A stretch of 64,000 nucleotides of DNA, from positions 62,001 to 126,000 of the forward strand of contig JACTMJ010000022.1 of the NCBI GenBank assembly GCA_014584705.1. The letters run 5' to 3'. The notes beneath the pieces were generated by a model that did not search any database, had not been told where the DNA came from, and worked only from the letters and a program-made list of their open reading frames with translations. Each line of letters starts with the position of its first letter. The stretch's first letter is position 1. The translations under genes were made by a program, and so were the position numbers. Positions 12,101 to 19,965 of this stretch are shown in pieces. This DNA comes from Acidobacteriota bacterium (GTDB lineage Bacteria > Acidobacteriota > Terriglobia > Bryobacterales > Bryobacteraceae).

Positions 12101-12656
12101 CGTCGATCCGGACTCCTTCGAGCCGCTCCCCTCGGGCAGCCAGGGACTCCTGCTCGTGGGTGGCCCATCCCGCATGATCGGCTATTGGAAGCAGCCCGGG
12201 AAGACCGCCGAAGTCCTGCGTGGCGATTGGTACATCACCGGCGATATCGGCACGGTGGATCCTGACGGCTTTATCACCCTTACTGACCGGCTTTCCCGCT
12301 TCAGCAAAATCGCTGGCGAAATGGTGCCGCTATTGCGCGTCGAGGAAGCCATCCGCGAGCTTTCCGGCCTTGAAACGGTTTCCGTGGTTGCCTTGCCCGA
12401 CCTCCGCAAGGGCGAGCGTCTCGTCGCGCTTCACACCTCCGCGGACACCGATGGCAGCGAGATCAATCGCAAAATGGCGGCGAGCAGCGTTCCGCGCCTT
12501 TGGATTCCCAAGGCGGAATCGATCCATCACATTGAGGAACTGCCGATGCTTCCCACCGGCAAGCTGGACTTGCAGCGCCTAAAAGCGCTCGCCCTTGAAC
12601 TCGAGTCCAACCGTAACGGGAGGGAGGGTAACGACGCGACGGACGACAGCGCGTGA
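9165..12656 (+). CDS. LplT-PlsC-Aas fusion: lysophospholipid transporter/acyltransferase/acyl-ACP synthetase
   Basis: A 1163-residue three-domain membrane protein. Residues ~15-430 form a major-facilitator permease resembling lysophospholipid flippase LplT (…FLGAFNDNLYKITV…). Residues ~440-625 form a PlsC/LPLAT acyltransferase with the HX4D motif NHVSFVD near 462 and FPEGSITR near 532. Residues ~650-1150 form an AMP-forming acyl-activating enzyme with FSSGSSGTPKG near 795, YGATE near 935 and a GD-x-G…LTDR block near 1025. Such proteins import 2-acyl-lysophospholipids and re-acylate them. E. coli uses two proteins (LplT and Aas); here all steps are in one chain. The start is uncertain: no clear Shine-Dalgarno precedes 9165, and an in-frame ATG at 9033 would add 44 residues. 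Confidence 0.9.
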   Translation: MATTTIDPASGATAETSATGQPGSYWQLLRNGGFTAFLWTQFLGAFNDNLYKITVSLLTVMLIADQQQTTNYLAAAGFLFVLPFVLFSGYAGQLADRYNKRRVLIVTKLLEIPAMLLGLWAFLANDPLWMLAVVFVLALQATFFSPAKYGILPEMLPLRDMARANGLLEMTTFVAIILGTTVAGFLFEAWSATLSRISAVTIAIAVLGSLCSFGISRVRTPQVPETFSWNPAREVWRGASEMLRDRVLLLSITGISFFWFLGTLLQMDLLLFAKNTMHMSESGAGILIAGLAVGIAVGSLLAGRISGDHIEIGLVAPGCFGMGLSALAVVWAAPSFPLTLTALMFLGMFGGFFIVPLNALLQHHPAEEEKGRALGTNNFFNGVAMLMAAVVFWVLTNRIEWSGAHVIFAAGCFTIASTLIVLWFTPEPTSRYLLTLLVRGIYRFQIRGASHVPANGAALLVANHVSFVDGFLIGACLPRLARFLIMDTWYNRFRLVLKPIGAIPVPLGGRRAVLESIASARRALEAGELVCIFPEGSITRTGNMQRFQRGMEKIVEGLNVPVIPVHLGGVWGSTFSHAGGSLWRKRDKLRRDIQVTFGAPLPSSVKAEEARQQVLEMSADARAREPKINSTLARAFVASARRHWRRQAMNDATGASLTYGRVLTGAILLARWLRRHRTDEPLIGLLLPSSVGGALANLGVVLSGKAPVNLNFTAGPESVASACDQCEIRTVITSRLFLKRAKLDVPPGAVYLEDLTSAFGAARKFLALLEARLLPQSLLLALLGSSRVQPGDLATIVFSSGSSGTPKGVMLSHRGLLANVDGAGMVFRINSADVIGGLLPFFHSFGYAYNLWFPLVAGIRVAFHANPLDAKGVGSLVEKNGVSILLATPTFLRNYMRVCSEEQFSSLRLVIAGAEKLPSRLSDEFREKFNLSIFEGYGATEMSPVISVNVPDAEDPVWPQTGNRPGTVGQPLPGCMTKVVDPDSFEPLPSGSQGLLLVGGPSRMIGYWKQPGKTAEVLRGDWYITGDIGTVDPDGFITLTDRLSRFSKIAGEMVPLLRVEEAIRELSGLETVSVVALPDLRKGERLVALHTSADTDGSEINRKMAASSVPRLWIPKAESIHHIEELPMLPTGKLDLQRLKALALELESNRNGREGNDATDDSA

Positions 12657-12733
12657 GCAGCGCGCGCTTTCCCATCCCCCCGAGGGCGCTTGCAAACAGA
12701 ACAGGGAAGGCGGGAATGCCGGGGAAGCTGCCC

Positions 12734-13945
12734 CTACTCCGGCAGGGCCGCCGCCCGCGCGTTCAGTGCGGTGAATTCCGCATCGTCAAGAGTGGATTTA
12801 AAGCGATCCAGGTTGTGTACCGCGCTCCGCGCCGGGCGCGAGGCTTCCTTCTGCAGACTTCGTCCCAGCATGCGCGTGGCCTCGGCATCGTCGGGAGCCA
12901 AATCCAGCACTTCCCGAAACCGTTCCGCCGCATCGTCGTAGCGCTCCGCCCGCCAGAGTTGCAGGCCCAGGTTGAAGCGATAGTCGGGATCTTCCGGATC
13001 CGCACCGTTCACTCTCACCAAGTGTTCCATCGCTTCCGGCTTATCCTGCCGGGCAAGGCTCACCGCGAGATTATTCTCAATCTCGGTCATTGGCAGCACC
13101 GCGTAGAGTTTCCGGAAGACCGCTTCCGCCTCCGGATATCTGCCTTGCTGTAACTCGCACACACCCAGCATGAACTGCGCTTCCCGGTATTGTGAGAAGT
13201 CCGGTGGCAGCTTCCCCAGCCAGTAGGCCGCCTGGCGGTGATTGTTCTTCTCCCAATAGAAGAGGCCAAGCTGAAAGACGGGCGCTCCGAAATTTTCGTC
13301 GAGCCGCGCCGCCTGCGTCAGAAAGCGGTGACGCGCTTCCTCGCTCTCCGCCGTCAGACCGCGCACATAGCTTTCGAGCGCATCCAGCCGGATGGCGCGG
13401 TGCCGCGCGAGAAACTCTTCCTCGGTAACGGTTACTTCGGGAGCAATCGCTTTCAGCAGAAGAAACCCAAGCCGCGTTTCCAGCGCCCCAAGATCGCTCA
13501 GCCGGCCCTCCACCCGGATCTCGCCCGCATTCCGGAACTTCCGGACGTTCATCACCCGGAGGCTCAGCACTATCGGGGAATCCCCCACCGGTTCCCGCTC
13601 CGTCAACTGAAAATCGCCGAAGACCGCGAACTCGGCGTCCAGTTCCATTGCCACCTTAAGATTGGTGGCCAGAGTGGTGCTGGAGGAATTCCGAATACTC
13701 AGGGTGTGGTAGGCCTTCAGCCGCTGCTCGCGGTCAAGAATGAAAATTCCATGCGAGGCCAGCAACTCCGTCAACACTTCCGGGACGCTCTCTCCGATCC
13801 AGGAATACTTTTCCTGATCGGCGAGAGTAATCAGAGGCAGCACGACGACGGAACTCGCCGAAGCGGCGCTCGCCAGCAGGCCAAAGAGGAGCGATAGGGA
13901 CAGGAACCGGGAAAACCGTCTCACGTTGGGTATCGTAGCAGACAC
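12734..13945 (-). CDS. Exported TPR protein with TolB/FlgO-like N-terminal domain
   Basis: A 403-residue protein with a signal peptide (…FLSLSLLFGLLASAASA), then a domain beginning VVVLPL…W-I-G-E-S-V-P-E-V-L that resembles the TolB N-terminal/FlgO fold. At least four degenerate TPR units follow from about residue 220 (…YREAQFMLGVCELQQGRYPEAEAVFRKLY…, …YRFNLGLQLWRAERYDDAAERFREVLDL…). It is probably a periplasmic scaffold. The start is a GTG; GTG 13924 is an alternative that also leaves a signal peptide. It follows miaA by 66 bases on the same strand. The precise function is unknown. Confidence 0.7.
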   Translation of the reverse strand: MSATIPNVRRFSRFLSLSLLFGLLASAASASSVVVLPLITLADQEKYSWIGESVPEVLTELLASHGIFILDREQRLKAYHTLSIRNSSSTTLATNLKVAMELDAEFAVFGDFQLTEREPVGDSPIVLSLRVMNVRKFRNAGEIRVEGRLSDLGALETRLGFLLLKAIAPEVTVTEEEFLARHRAIRLDALESYVRGLTAESEEARHRFLTQAARLDENFGAPVFQLGLFYWEKNNHRQAAYWLGKLPPDFSQYREAQFMLGVCELQQGRYPEAEAVFRKLYAVLPMTEIENNLAVSLARQDKPEAMEHLVRVNGADPEDPDYRFNLGLQLWRAERYDDAAERFREVLDLAPDDAEATRMLGRSLQKEASRPARSAVHNLDRFKSTLDDAEFTALNARAAALPE

Positions 13946-14011
13946 TTCTCACGGAGGCGGCGATCTCATACGCGGTGCCTCGCGCCGGAGGCCGCGATTG
14001 CCGGACCCGCG

Positions 14012-15016
14012 CTATTGCCGAAACAGCCTTTTGTACAAAAGCGGAACCGCCCTCTTCCACGCATACGCGGAATCTCCGAAATCCCTCACCCATGCGATAC
14101 GGGGGTCCCGCCGGAACCAGGTCCATTGCCGCTTCGCGTAGCGCCGCGTGTCGCGCCGCATCTCGGCCAGCGCCTCCGCCGCCGTCAGCCGCCCCTCGAT
14201 CACGGCCAGCGCCTGTTTATAACCGATCGCGCCGAAGGGCTTCGCCGTCCGCGGCACCCCCCGCGCCAGCAACGCCCGCGTCTCCTCGATCAGCCCGCCC
14301 TCCCACATTGCGTTCGAACGGGCGTCCAGACGGGCGTAGAGCGCGGCCCTCGGCGGATCCAGGCCGATTTGAAGCACGCGGAACTCGCTCGCGGCCAGGC
14401 GTGGCCGTTCGTAGACTCGCGAGAGCGGCTCCCGTTCGAGAAGAATCAGTTCGAGCGCGCGTACCAGTTTCTGCACGTCGGAGGCGTGAATGCGCAAAGC
14501 GGCCGCCGGGTCCCATCGGCGGAGAATCCGGTGCAGGTTCCCCTCGTGGCGGCGTTCCACCCGCAGGAGCCGCTCCCGAACCTCTTCGTCGCGCTGAGGA
14601 CCCTCCACCAGCCCGTCAATCAGCGCCTTGAGGTAAAACCCCGTTCCGCCCGCAACCACCGGGAGCCTCCCGCGACCGTGGATCTCGGGGATCAATTGCC
14701 GCGCCCGGCGCGCGAACTCCCCAGCGCTGAACTCCCCAACAGCGGGTTCCGCGACGCCGGATTCCCCGGCTCCGGACAGCCCGAATAGCCCGGCAACGTC
14801 AATCAAATGGTGCGGGACGGAGGCTTGCTCCTGCCTGGAGGGCTTGGCGGTGCCGATGTCGAAGCCGCGATACACCTGAAGGGAGTCGCAGTTTACAATC
14901 TCCCCATTCAGCTCACGGGCAATGCGCAGAGCCAGATGGCTCTTGCCGGAACCGGTGGGGCCCACCACGCAGACCACCGGAATTTGGGAATTGGCGTTTG
15001 GGAGTACGGCGTTCAT
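14012..15016 (-). CDS. miaA: tRNA dimethylallyltransferase
   Basis: A 334-residue cytosolic enzyme that transfers a dimethylallyl group to A37 of tRNAs reading codons that start with U. It has the P-loop GPTGSGKS at residues 19-26, the substrate-binding NCDSLQVYRGFDIGTAKPS block with the conserved Asp, …GGTGFYLKALIDGL…, and the C-terminal …RYAKRQWTWFRRD…. The length is normal for the family, although residues ~75-95 (…GAGESGVAEPAVGEFSAGEF…) look like a small repetitive insertion. The gene is upstream of the TPR gene on the same strand and is followed in the other direction by a 341-base gap. Confidence 0.96.
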   Translation of the reverse strand: MNAVLPNANSQIPVVCVVGPTGSGKSHLALRIARELNGEIVNCDSLQVYRGFDIGTAKPSRQEQASVPHHLIDVAGLFGLSGAGESGVAEPAVGEFSAGEFARRARQLIPEIHGRGRLPVVAGGTGFYLKALIDGLVEGPQRDEEVRERLLRVERRHEGNLHRILRRWDPAAALRIHASDVQKLVRALELILLEREPLSRVYERPRLAASEFRVLQIGLDPPRAALYARLDARSNAMWEGGLIEETRALLARGVPRTAKPFGAIGYKQALAVIEGRLTAAEALAEMRRDTRRYAKRQWTWFRRDPRIAWVRDFGDSAYAWKRAVPLLYKRLFRQ

Positions 15017-15357
15017 GGAAACCCGGGGGACGCGGCGATGGTCACAAGGGAAGCGGGGAGAGCGTCACCCGATCCGAACGGTGCGCCGTGGCTGGCCCGG
15101 CGGCGCATCCAGGCAACCGGGTGCGGTCTATTCACATCCGAAAGGAATATAGGGAATATAATGTGGTCAACACCTGCTGTCGAAGGCGTAACCCCATCTG
15201 CCGGGTCCGATGCCGGACGAACCTGTCCGGCGCAATCGGTTGATTCCGGCGCCGGCTTCCGGCAGTAGCTTGCGCTTTCCGTCGGCGGGCGGGCCGAAAC
15301 GCCCGGCGTACGGGTCCGCCATTCAGCGATCCCCCGAGGGTATTTGCAGTCAATCTC
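15017..15357. other. Intergenic region between divergent miaA and the large TPR gene
   Basis: A 341-base gap between two divergent starts, so it should hold both promoters. A TATAAT hexamer on the + strand at 15157-15162 sits in the AT-rich stretch GGAATATAGGGAATATAAT. I found no good -35 at a normal spacing (TTCACA at 15131 is 20 bases away). No RNA gene or coding remnant was recognised. Confidence 0.5.
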
Positions 15358-17475
15358 ATGGCTTATACGAACTCTTTCACTTTACCGACGTTCCGCCCCG
15401 CATGGTATTTGCTGGGGTGCGCGGCGTTGACGCTGTCTTGCTTCGGGCAGGCCCCGGCAGTGCCCCAGCCGGCAAAGATCGTCCCGGAATCGCCGGAGGC
15501 GGAGAGCCAGGGGAACGCCTACTACAACTACGCCATGGGCCACCTCTATTCCGAACTCTCTTCGGTGTTCGGAAACCGCAAGGAGTTTCTGGATCAGGCG
15601 ATTGACTACTACCGGGAGGCGTTGAAACTTGACCCGAACGCTGGATTCCTGAATGCCGAGTTGAGCGAACTCTATATGCGCTCCGGCCGTGTGGCGGAGG
15701 CGGTCACGGAAGCGGAGCGTCGCCTGCGGGAGAACCCGAACGATCTCGATGCCCGCCGCATTCTGGGACGAATCTATACTCGCCTGATCGGAGACCCCAA
15801 CGCACCCGGCAGCAGCCGCCGCAGTGACGGAGTCAACGAAGAGATGCTGCGCAAGGCGATTGAGCAGCATGAGTTCATCGTAAAGGCGGACCCAACCGAT
15901 ACGGACTCCCAGCTTCTGCTTGGCCGGCTGTACCGGCTGGACCGCCGGAACGTCGATGCCGAGAGCGCCTTCAAGAAGGTCCTCGAAACGGATGCGAACA
16001 ACGAGGTAGCGCTGCGGGAACTGGCCCTCGTGTACTCGTCTCTCGGCGATACCAACAAGGCCATCGAGATGTACACGCGGGTGAATTCCAAGAACCCCAC
16101 GCCGCGCACGCTGCTCGAACTCGCCAGCGCCTATGAACAGGTGCGGGACTTCGCAAACGCCGCGGCGGTCTACAAGAAGGTCGTGGATCTGAACCCGGGG
16201 GAAGTGGATGTACTGAAGCGGTACGCCCAGGCTCTGCTCTTCGCGGACAAGCTTGACGACGCGCGAGCGGTTTATCAATCGATCGCCACCAAGAAGCCGG
16301 ACGACGTGGAGAGTTTTCTCCGGCTCTCGCAGATCTACCGCCAGCAGGGCAACTTCGACGCCGCCAGAAGCGCGAACGAGAAGGCCAAGACCCTCGCCCC
16401 CGACAATCTGGAAATTCTCTACAACGACGTGAATCTTCTGGACGCCGAAGGCCGCGCGGACGAGGCGATTGACCGGCTGAATTCCATGATTCAAGCCGCG
16501 GAAAAGGCCCGCTACACGGATACGGAGCTGAATGCCCGTACGGTGCTGTTGGAGCGCCTGGGCTTGTTGCAGCGCAGCACCGAACGTTATGCGGACGCCG
16601 TGGCGACGTTCACGAAGCTCGCCGAGGCCGATCCCAATCAGGCGGGGCGCGCGCAGGCGCAGATTGTCGAAACCTATCGCATGGCCAAGGACTTCGCCAA
16701 GGCGGAAGCCGTCGCCAACGAAGCCTATAAGAAGTATCCGGAAGACCGCACGCTCATTGTCGTCCGCGCCTCGCTGCTTGCCGACCTTGGCAAGAGCGAC
16801 GAAGCCATCCGCGACATGAAGGCGTTCATGAAGGGGCGGGAAGACCATCAGAACTACCTCACCCTTTCCCAGATCTATGAGAAGGCCAAGAAGTATCCCG
16901 AGATGGCCGAAGCGCTGACGAAGGCGGAGGAACTTGCGGACGGGGACGATGAAATTCAGACCGTCGTGTTTCTGCGCGGCGCGATGTATGAGCGCCAGAA
17001 GGATTTCGCGAAGGCGGAAGCCGAGTTCCGCAAAGTGCTGGCCCGGAACCCGGAGAACGCCTCCGCATTGAACTACCTGGGCTATATGCTGGCGGACCGG
17101 AACGTCCGTCTCGAAGAGTCGTTCCAGATGATCAAGAAGGCCGTCGATCTCGATCCGGGTAACGCCGCCTATCTCGACAGCCTCGGCTGGGTGTATTTCC
17201 GCATGGGGAAACTGCATGAGGCCGAGTTGGCCCTCAAGCAGGCGCTGCAGCGCATGTCGAAAGACCCCACCATCCACGACCACCTGGGCGACGTCTACAG
17301 CGAGCAGGGCGATTTGCGCCGGGCCGTCATCGCGTGGGATCTCGCGCTCAAGGAGTGGAAGAGGAATGCGCCCAGCGAACGGGATGAGGAACTGATTTCG
17401 AAGCTCTCCACGAAGCTCGAAAATGCGAAGGTGAGCCTCGCCCAGCAGACCGGCGAGCAGGGTTCGCGCCCCTAG
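15358..17475 (+). CDS. Large exported TPR-repeat protein
   Basis: A 705-residue protein built almost entirely of tetratricopeptide repeats. A hydrophobic N-terminus (…WYLLGCAALTLSCFGQ) looks like a signal peptide, possibly of lipoprotein type, so the protein should be periplasmic or outer-membrane. More than a dozen 34-residue units are visible, for example …AIDYYREALKLDPNAGFLNAE…, …AESAFKKVLETDANNEVAL… and, near the end, …NYLGYMLADRNVRLEESFQ…DSLGWVYFRMGKLHEAELALKQAL…. The last pattern is typical of TPR proteins in Acidobacteria and Deltaproteobacteria. It is a protein-interaction scaffold of unknown partner. No strong Shine-Dalgarno precedes the ATG. It converges with the RtcR-like gene. Confidence 0.8.
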   Translation: MAYTNSFTLPTFRPAWYLLGCAALTLSCFGQAPAVPQPAKIVPESPEAESQGNAYYNYAMGHLYSELSSVFGNRKEFLDQAIDYYREALKLDPNAGFLNAELSELYMRSGRVAEAVTEAERRLRENPNDLDARRILGRIYTRLIGDPNAPGSSRRSDGVNEEMLRKAIEQHEFIVKADPTDTDSQLLLGRLYRLDRRNVDAESAFKKVLETDANNEVALRELALVYSSLGDTNKAIEMYTRVNSKNPTPRTLLELASAYEQVRDFANAAAVYKKVVDLNPGEVDVLKRYAQALLFADKLDDARAVYQSIATKKPDDVESFLRLSQIYRQQGNFDAARSANEKAKTLAPDNLEILYNDVNLLDAEGRADEAIDRLNSMIQAAEKARYTDTELNARTVLLERLGLLQRSTERYADAVATFTKLAEADPNQAGRAQAQIVETYRMAKDFAKAEAVANEAYKKYPEDRTLIVVRASLLADLGKSDEAIRDMKAFMKGREDHQNYLTLSQIYEKAKKYPEMAEALTKAEELADGDDEIQTVVFLRGAMYERQKDFAKAEAEFRKVLARNPENASALNYLGYMLADRNVRLEESFQMIKKAVDLDPGNAAYLDSLGWVYFRMGKLHEAELALKQALQRMSKDPTIHDHLGDVYSEQGDLRRAVIAWDLALKEWKRNAPSERDEELISKLSTKLENAKVSLAQQTGEQGSRP

Positions 17476-17611
17476 TTCGCACTCGCAAGTCCTGGCGTAA
17501 CCGGGTCACGGTCCTGGCGTCTGGCCCAGGCCGATGCGCCCTCCGCTCCGCGAACCGTTGCCGCTCGAATCCGTGCTCACCTGGGTGCGGATTCCGGCTC
17601 CGCGATCGCGG

Positions 17612-19195
17612 CTAACGGTATGAGCGATGGAGGTTCTTCCATTCCAGCCCGAAGCGCTGCAAGTACTTCCGCAGACGATCCGCGTCGTTAACGCTTTTCT
17701 TGCGGGAGCGGCTGCTCGCAAACAGCCTTCGCCCGGCTTCGGACAGGCTTCGCGAACGAACGCAGATCCGGATGACCTCCATCAACTGCGTCTTCTGGAA
17801 CAGATCCAATTGTTCGCGCATTTCCGCGGGAACGAGTTGCAGCAAATCTTCTTCGCAGGCCTGCGTCGCCCACTCGTCATAGAGCCTCTCGAATTCGAGC
17901 TTCACGAGATCGGTGGTAATCCCCTCGTCCGGGGATTCGACGGCCAGCCGTGAAATCGATCGGTGCAAGTCTTCCAGGTTGCACTCCCAGCTCGATTGCC
18001 CCGCCGTGGCCATTTCGAGATACTTCCGCTTCGCCGGGCCGCGGAAGCGCAGGGGCGTGGAAAATTCCACGAACTGCTGGTTAATCTCATCGTCGAGATA
18101 AGCGGCAAAATCTTCCAGGCGCTCCACTAGCGGAAGCAGGCTAAACTCCCACGTCGTCAGCCGCTCGGCAAGGGGTGCCAGAAAGCGGTGCTGCTGGGCC
18201 AGATCGTTCAGATTCGCTCGCGTCGTGGCGATCAGTTGGAACTCGCACGGGAGGCCCGGCATTTCCCGTGCCAGCGCGCCGAATTGGATCGTCTCTTCGA
18301 TTGCAATTTGATCCTCGGGCGGCAGACTTTCGATATTGCGAAGCAATAGGACGCCCGCGTTCCCCGTACCCTTCGTGAACGATATGTTCCGAGGCAGTTC
18401 TCCCGGACCCAGGCTGGTAAAGGCCCGCAGCAGTTGCGAGACCTGGCCGGGCGCCAGTTGCCGGCTGTCCGCTTCCACAAGCGGACCGTCCAGCAGGCTT
18501 CGCTCGCGCTTCGTCTCGAAGAAGCGGCGCGCCAGGGTGGACTTACCCGTACCGCGCCGGCCCGAAATCACCAGCGGCAGATTGCGCCGCGCCAGCACGG
18601 ACCCCATCCGCCGGATCGAGCCGTTAAAGTGCGGGCTCCGCGTCTCCACCCCGCCTTTGAGCGAACGCTCAATCAGTGTGGAACTCGCCGATTCCCCCAT
18701 TAGCCGGTCCACCGCCGCACCCGGCCGCACATCGATGATCTCGTAACTGCCCAGAATGTCCTCGACATTCAACGGCATCCGCGACTGAATCAACCGGGCG
18801 GGTGCAATACCCTTGCTGGCCAGAAAGATGAGCGCCAGTTGCGCGGGAACCGCAAGGTTGCTCACATGAAGGTAGTATTCTTCCGCGTCAATCGAAAATC
18901 GGTAGTTGGCGACAAAGTCGGTGAGCGCTTTCAGGGAAGAACTGAAGTCCTGCAGGGTCGCCGTGTTCATCTCCCAGGATCGAATGTCGGTCTCCGGGCT
19001 GGTTGTCAGCAGATCTTCGACGATCCCGCCGGCCAGAGTTCCATCCTTCTCCTCATAGATCAGATCAAAGCGATCAATCGAGAAGTCGTGATGTTGAGAT
19101 ATTGATATCGTGGGCCGCCATGAACCCCAACGATCTTGCTTCTTGGACGCATCCAGATTCGGGTCCAGAAGCCCGATTACCACCCGTTTTTTCAT
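17612..19195 (-). CDS. RtcR-like CARF/AAA+ protein with degenerate catalytic motifs
   Basis: The 527-residue length and layout match RtcR, the sigma-54 activator of RNA-repair genes. The N-terminal CARF-type domain (1-190) starts MKKRVVIGLLDPNLDA…DRWGSWRPTISI. The AAA+ core (200-380) keeps Walker A GRRGTGKS (212-219). The C-terminal HTH (480-518) keeps …SRSLSEAGRRLFASSR…NDADRLRKYLQRFGL…. Three functional sites differ from the family as I know it. The GAFTGA sigma-54 loop is absent; …RAFTSLGPGELPRN… occupies that stretch. The Walker B DE pair is RN (LLLRN, 283-287). The CARF loop HITTGTH reads HVSNLAV (110-116). The frame is intact, so it is a maintained protein that probably neither hydrolyses ATP normally nor activates sigma-54. 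No rtcA or rtcB lies in the window. Confidence 0.85.
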   Translation of the reverse strand: MKKRVVIGLLDPNLDASKKQDRWGSWRPTISISQHHDFSIDRFDLIYEEKDGTLAGGIVEDLLTTSPETDIRSWEMNTATLQDFSSSLKALTDFVANYRFSIDAEEYYLHVSNLAVPAQLALIFLASKGIAPARLIQSRMPLNVEDILGSYEIIDVRPGAAVDRLMGESASSTLIERSLKGGVETRSPHFNGSIRRMGSVLARRNLPLVISGRRGTGKSTLARRFFETKRERSLLDGPLVEADSRQLAPGQVSQLLRAFTSLGPGELPRNISFTKGTGNAGVLLLRNIESLPPEDQIAIEETIQFGALAREMPGLPCEFQLIATTRANLNDLAQQHRFLAPLAERLTTWEFSLLPLVERLEDFAAYLDDEINQQFVEFSTPLRFRGPAKRKYLEMATAGQSSWECNLEDLHRSISRLAVESPDEGITTDLVKLEFERLYDEWATQACEEDLLQLVPAEMREQLDLFQKTQLMEVIRICVRSRSLSEAGRRLFASSRSRKKSVNDADRLRKYLQRFGLEWKNLHRSYR

Positions 19196-19705
19196 GACTC
19201 GTCTTCACATTATGTCATCAGAAGGCGGAATTTGGTAGCGATCTTTATAAGTTTCATTAGGATTCTTCCAGGCAATTCTCTGGTCGCGACCCTCGCCTCC
19301 AACGATATCCTACTGAAATATCACCATATCCGTGCCGGACCGCTCCCGATCCGCCGGGGCATGGCGGGCACTCCGCCCGGACACTCGAAAATCGTCGTGA
19401 ATTCTTTGCCTCGAAGGACCCTTCCATTCCTAGGAATCGTGACTTCGATTGCCCCACATGGTACTACAAATCGTCGCTTTCGTATAGTCAACCTGGTACG
19501 ATTTTGGACTGCTGAATCGGCGAACCCTAATGCCGCCACCGCCCTGAGTTTCAGGAACTGCTCGCAGCGAATCTCCTCACCCCGTGTGGCGGAATAGGGG
19601 GCACTCGCGATAGACTAGAGAATGTCGCGGCGTTCCTCGCGCCGTGCCGGCCGGGTGGGATGCGTCCTGCGTCAGGCCGTGAGCGGTTGAGATCTGGTTT
19701 GCCTT
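19196..19705. other. Intergenic region between RtcR-like gene and tRNA-Leu
   Basis: A 510-base non-coding gap between a divergent protein gene and a tRNA. It is less GC-rich than its surroundings. It contains GATAT-N9-ATATC at 19304-19322 (an imperfect palindrome) inside a 16-mer that recurs with one change upstream of the LplT fusion gene, and three loose copies of AATCGT(C)G around 19390, 19435 and 19469. I found no -24/-12 element and no open frame with a recognisable product. Promoters for the flanking genes must lie here. Confidence 0.5.
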
Positions 19706-19790
19706 GCGGAGATGGCGGAATTGGCAGACGCGCTAGCTTGAGGTGCTAGTGGGGAGACCCGTGCAGGTTCAAGTCCTGTTCTCCGCACCA
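19706..19790 (+). tRNA. tRNA-Leu (anticodon GAG)
   Basis: An 85-base class II tRNA. The acceptor stem GCGGAGA pairs with TCTCCGC, and CCA is encoded at the 3' end (19788-19790). The D-arm begins GCGG. The anticodon stem CTAGC (19733-19737) pairs with GCTAG (19745-19749) around the loop TTGAGGT, giving anticodon GAG at 19740-19742, which reads CUC and CUU leucine codons. The long variable arm and the GTTCAAG T-loop fit leucine. A terminator follows 10 bases later. Confidence 0.96.
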
Positions 19791-19799
19791 TACACAAAG

Positions 19800-19824
19800 A
19801 AAGACCCGCACGGGTCTTTTTTTT
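19800..19824 (+). terminator. Rho-independent terminator after tRNA-Leu
   Basis: The stem AAAGACCC/GGGTCTTT (19800-19807 with 19812-19819) has loop GCAC and runs into eight T residues. It is a textbook intrinsic terminator directly downstream of the tRNA. Confidence 0.92.
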
Positions 19825-19885
19825 ATTGCACAGCCTCGGCGTTTGAGCACCCGCTCTGGCAAGCGATTGTAACGGCCCATTTGCG

Positions 19886-19914
19886 CAAAAACGGCCTCGC
19901 TCCCGCGAGGCCGT
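19886..19914 (-). terminator. Rho-independent terminator for the PEP-CTERM gene
   Basis: A 10-bp perfect stem, 19891-19900 with 19905-19914, is preceded on the + strand by AAAAA at 19887. Read on the minus strand it is a GC-rich hairpin followed by a T tract. It lies about 50 bases downstream of the PEP-CTERM gene stop. Confidence 0.88.
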
Positions 19915-19965
19915 CTTCGACACGTTCCGAGTTGCTTGGGCTTTACGAACGCCCTCGCACATAGG

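Noticed and set aside
15131..15162. TATAAT hexamer as a sigma-70 promoter for the large TPR gene
   Set aside because: The nearest -35-like hexamer is 20 bases away and the distance to the start is about 200 bases, so it is recorded only in the gap description.
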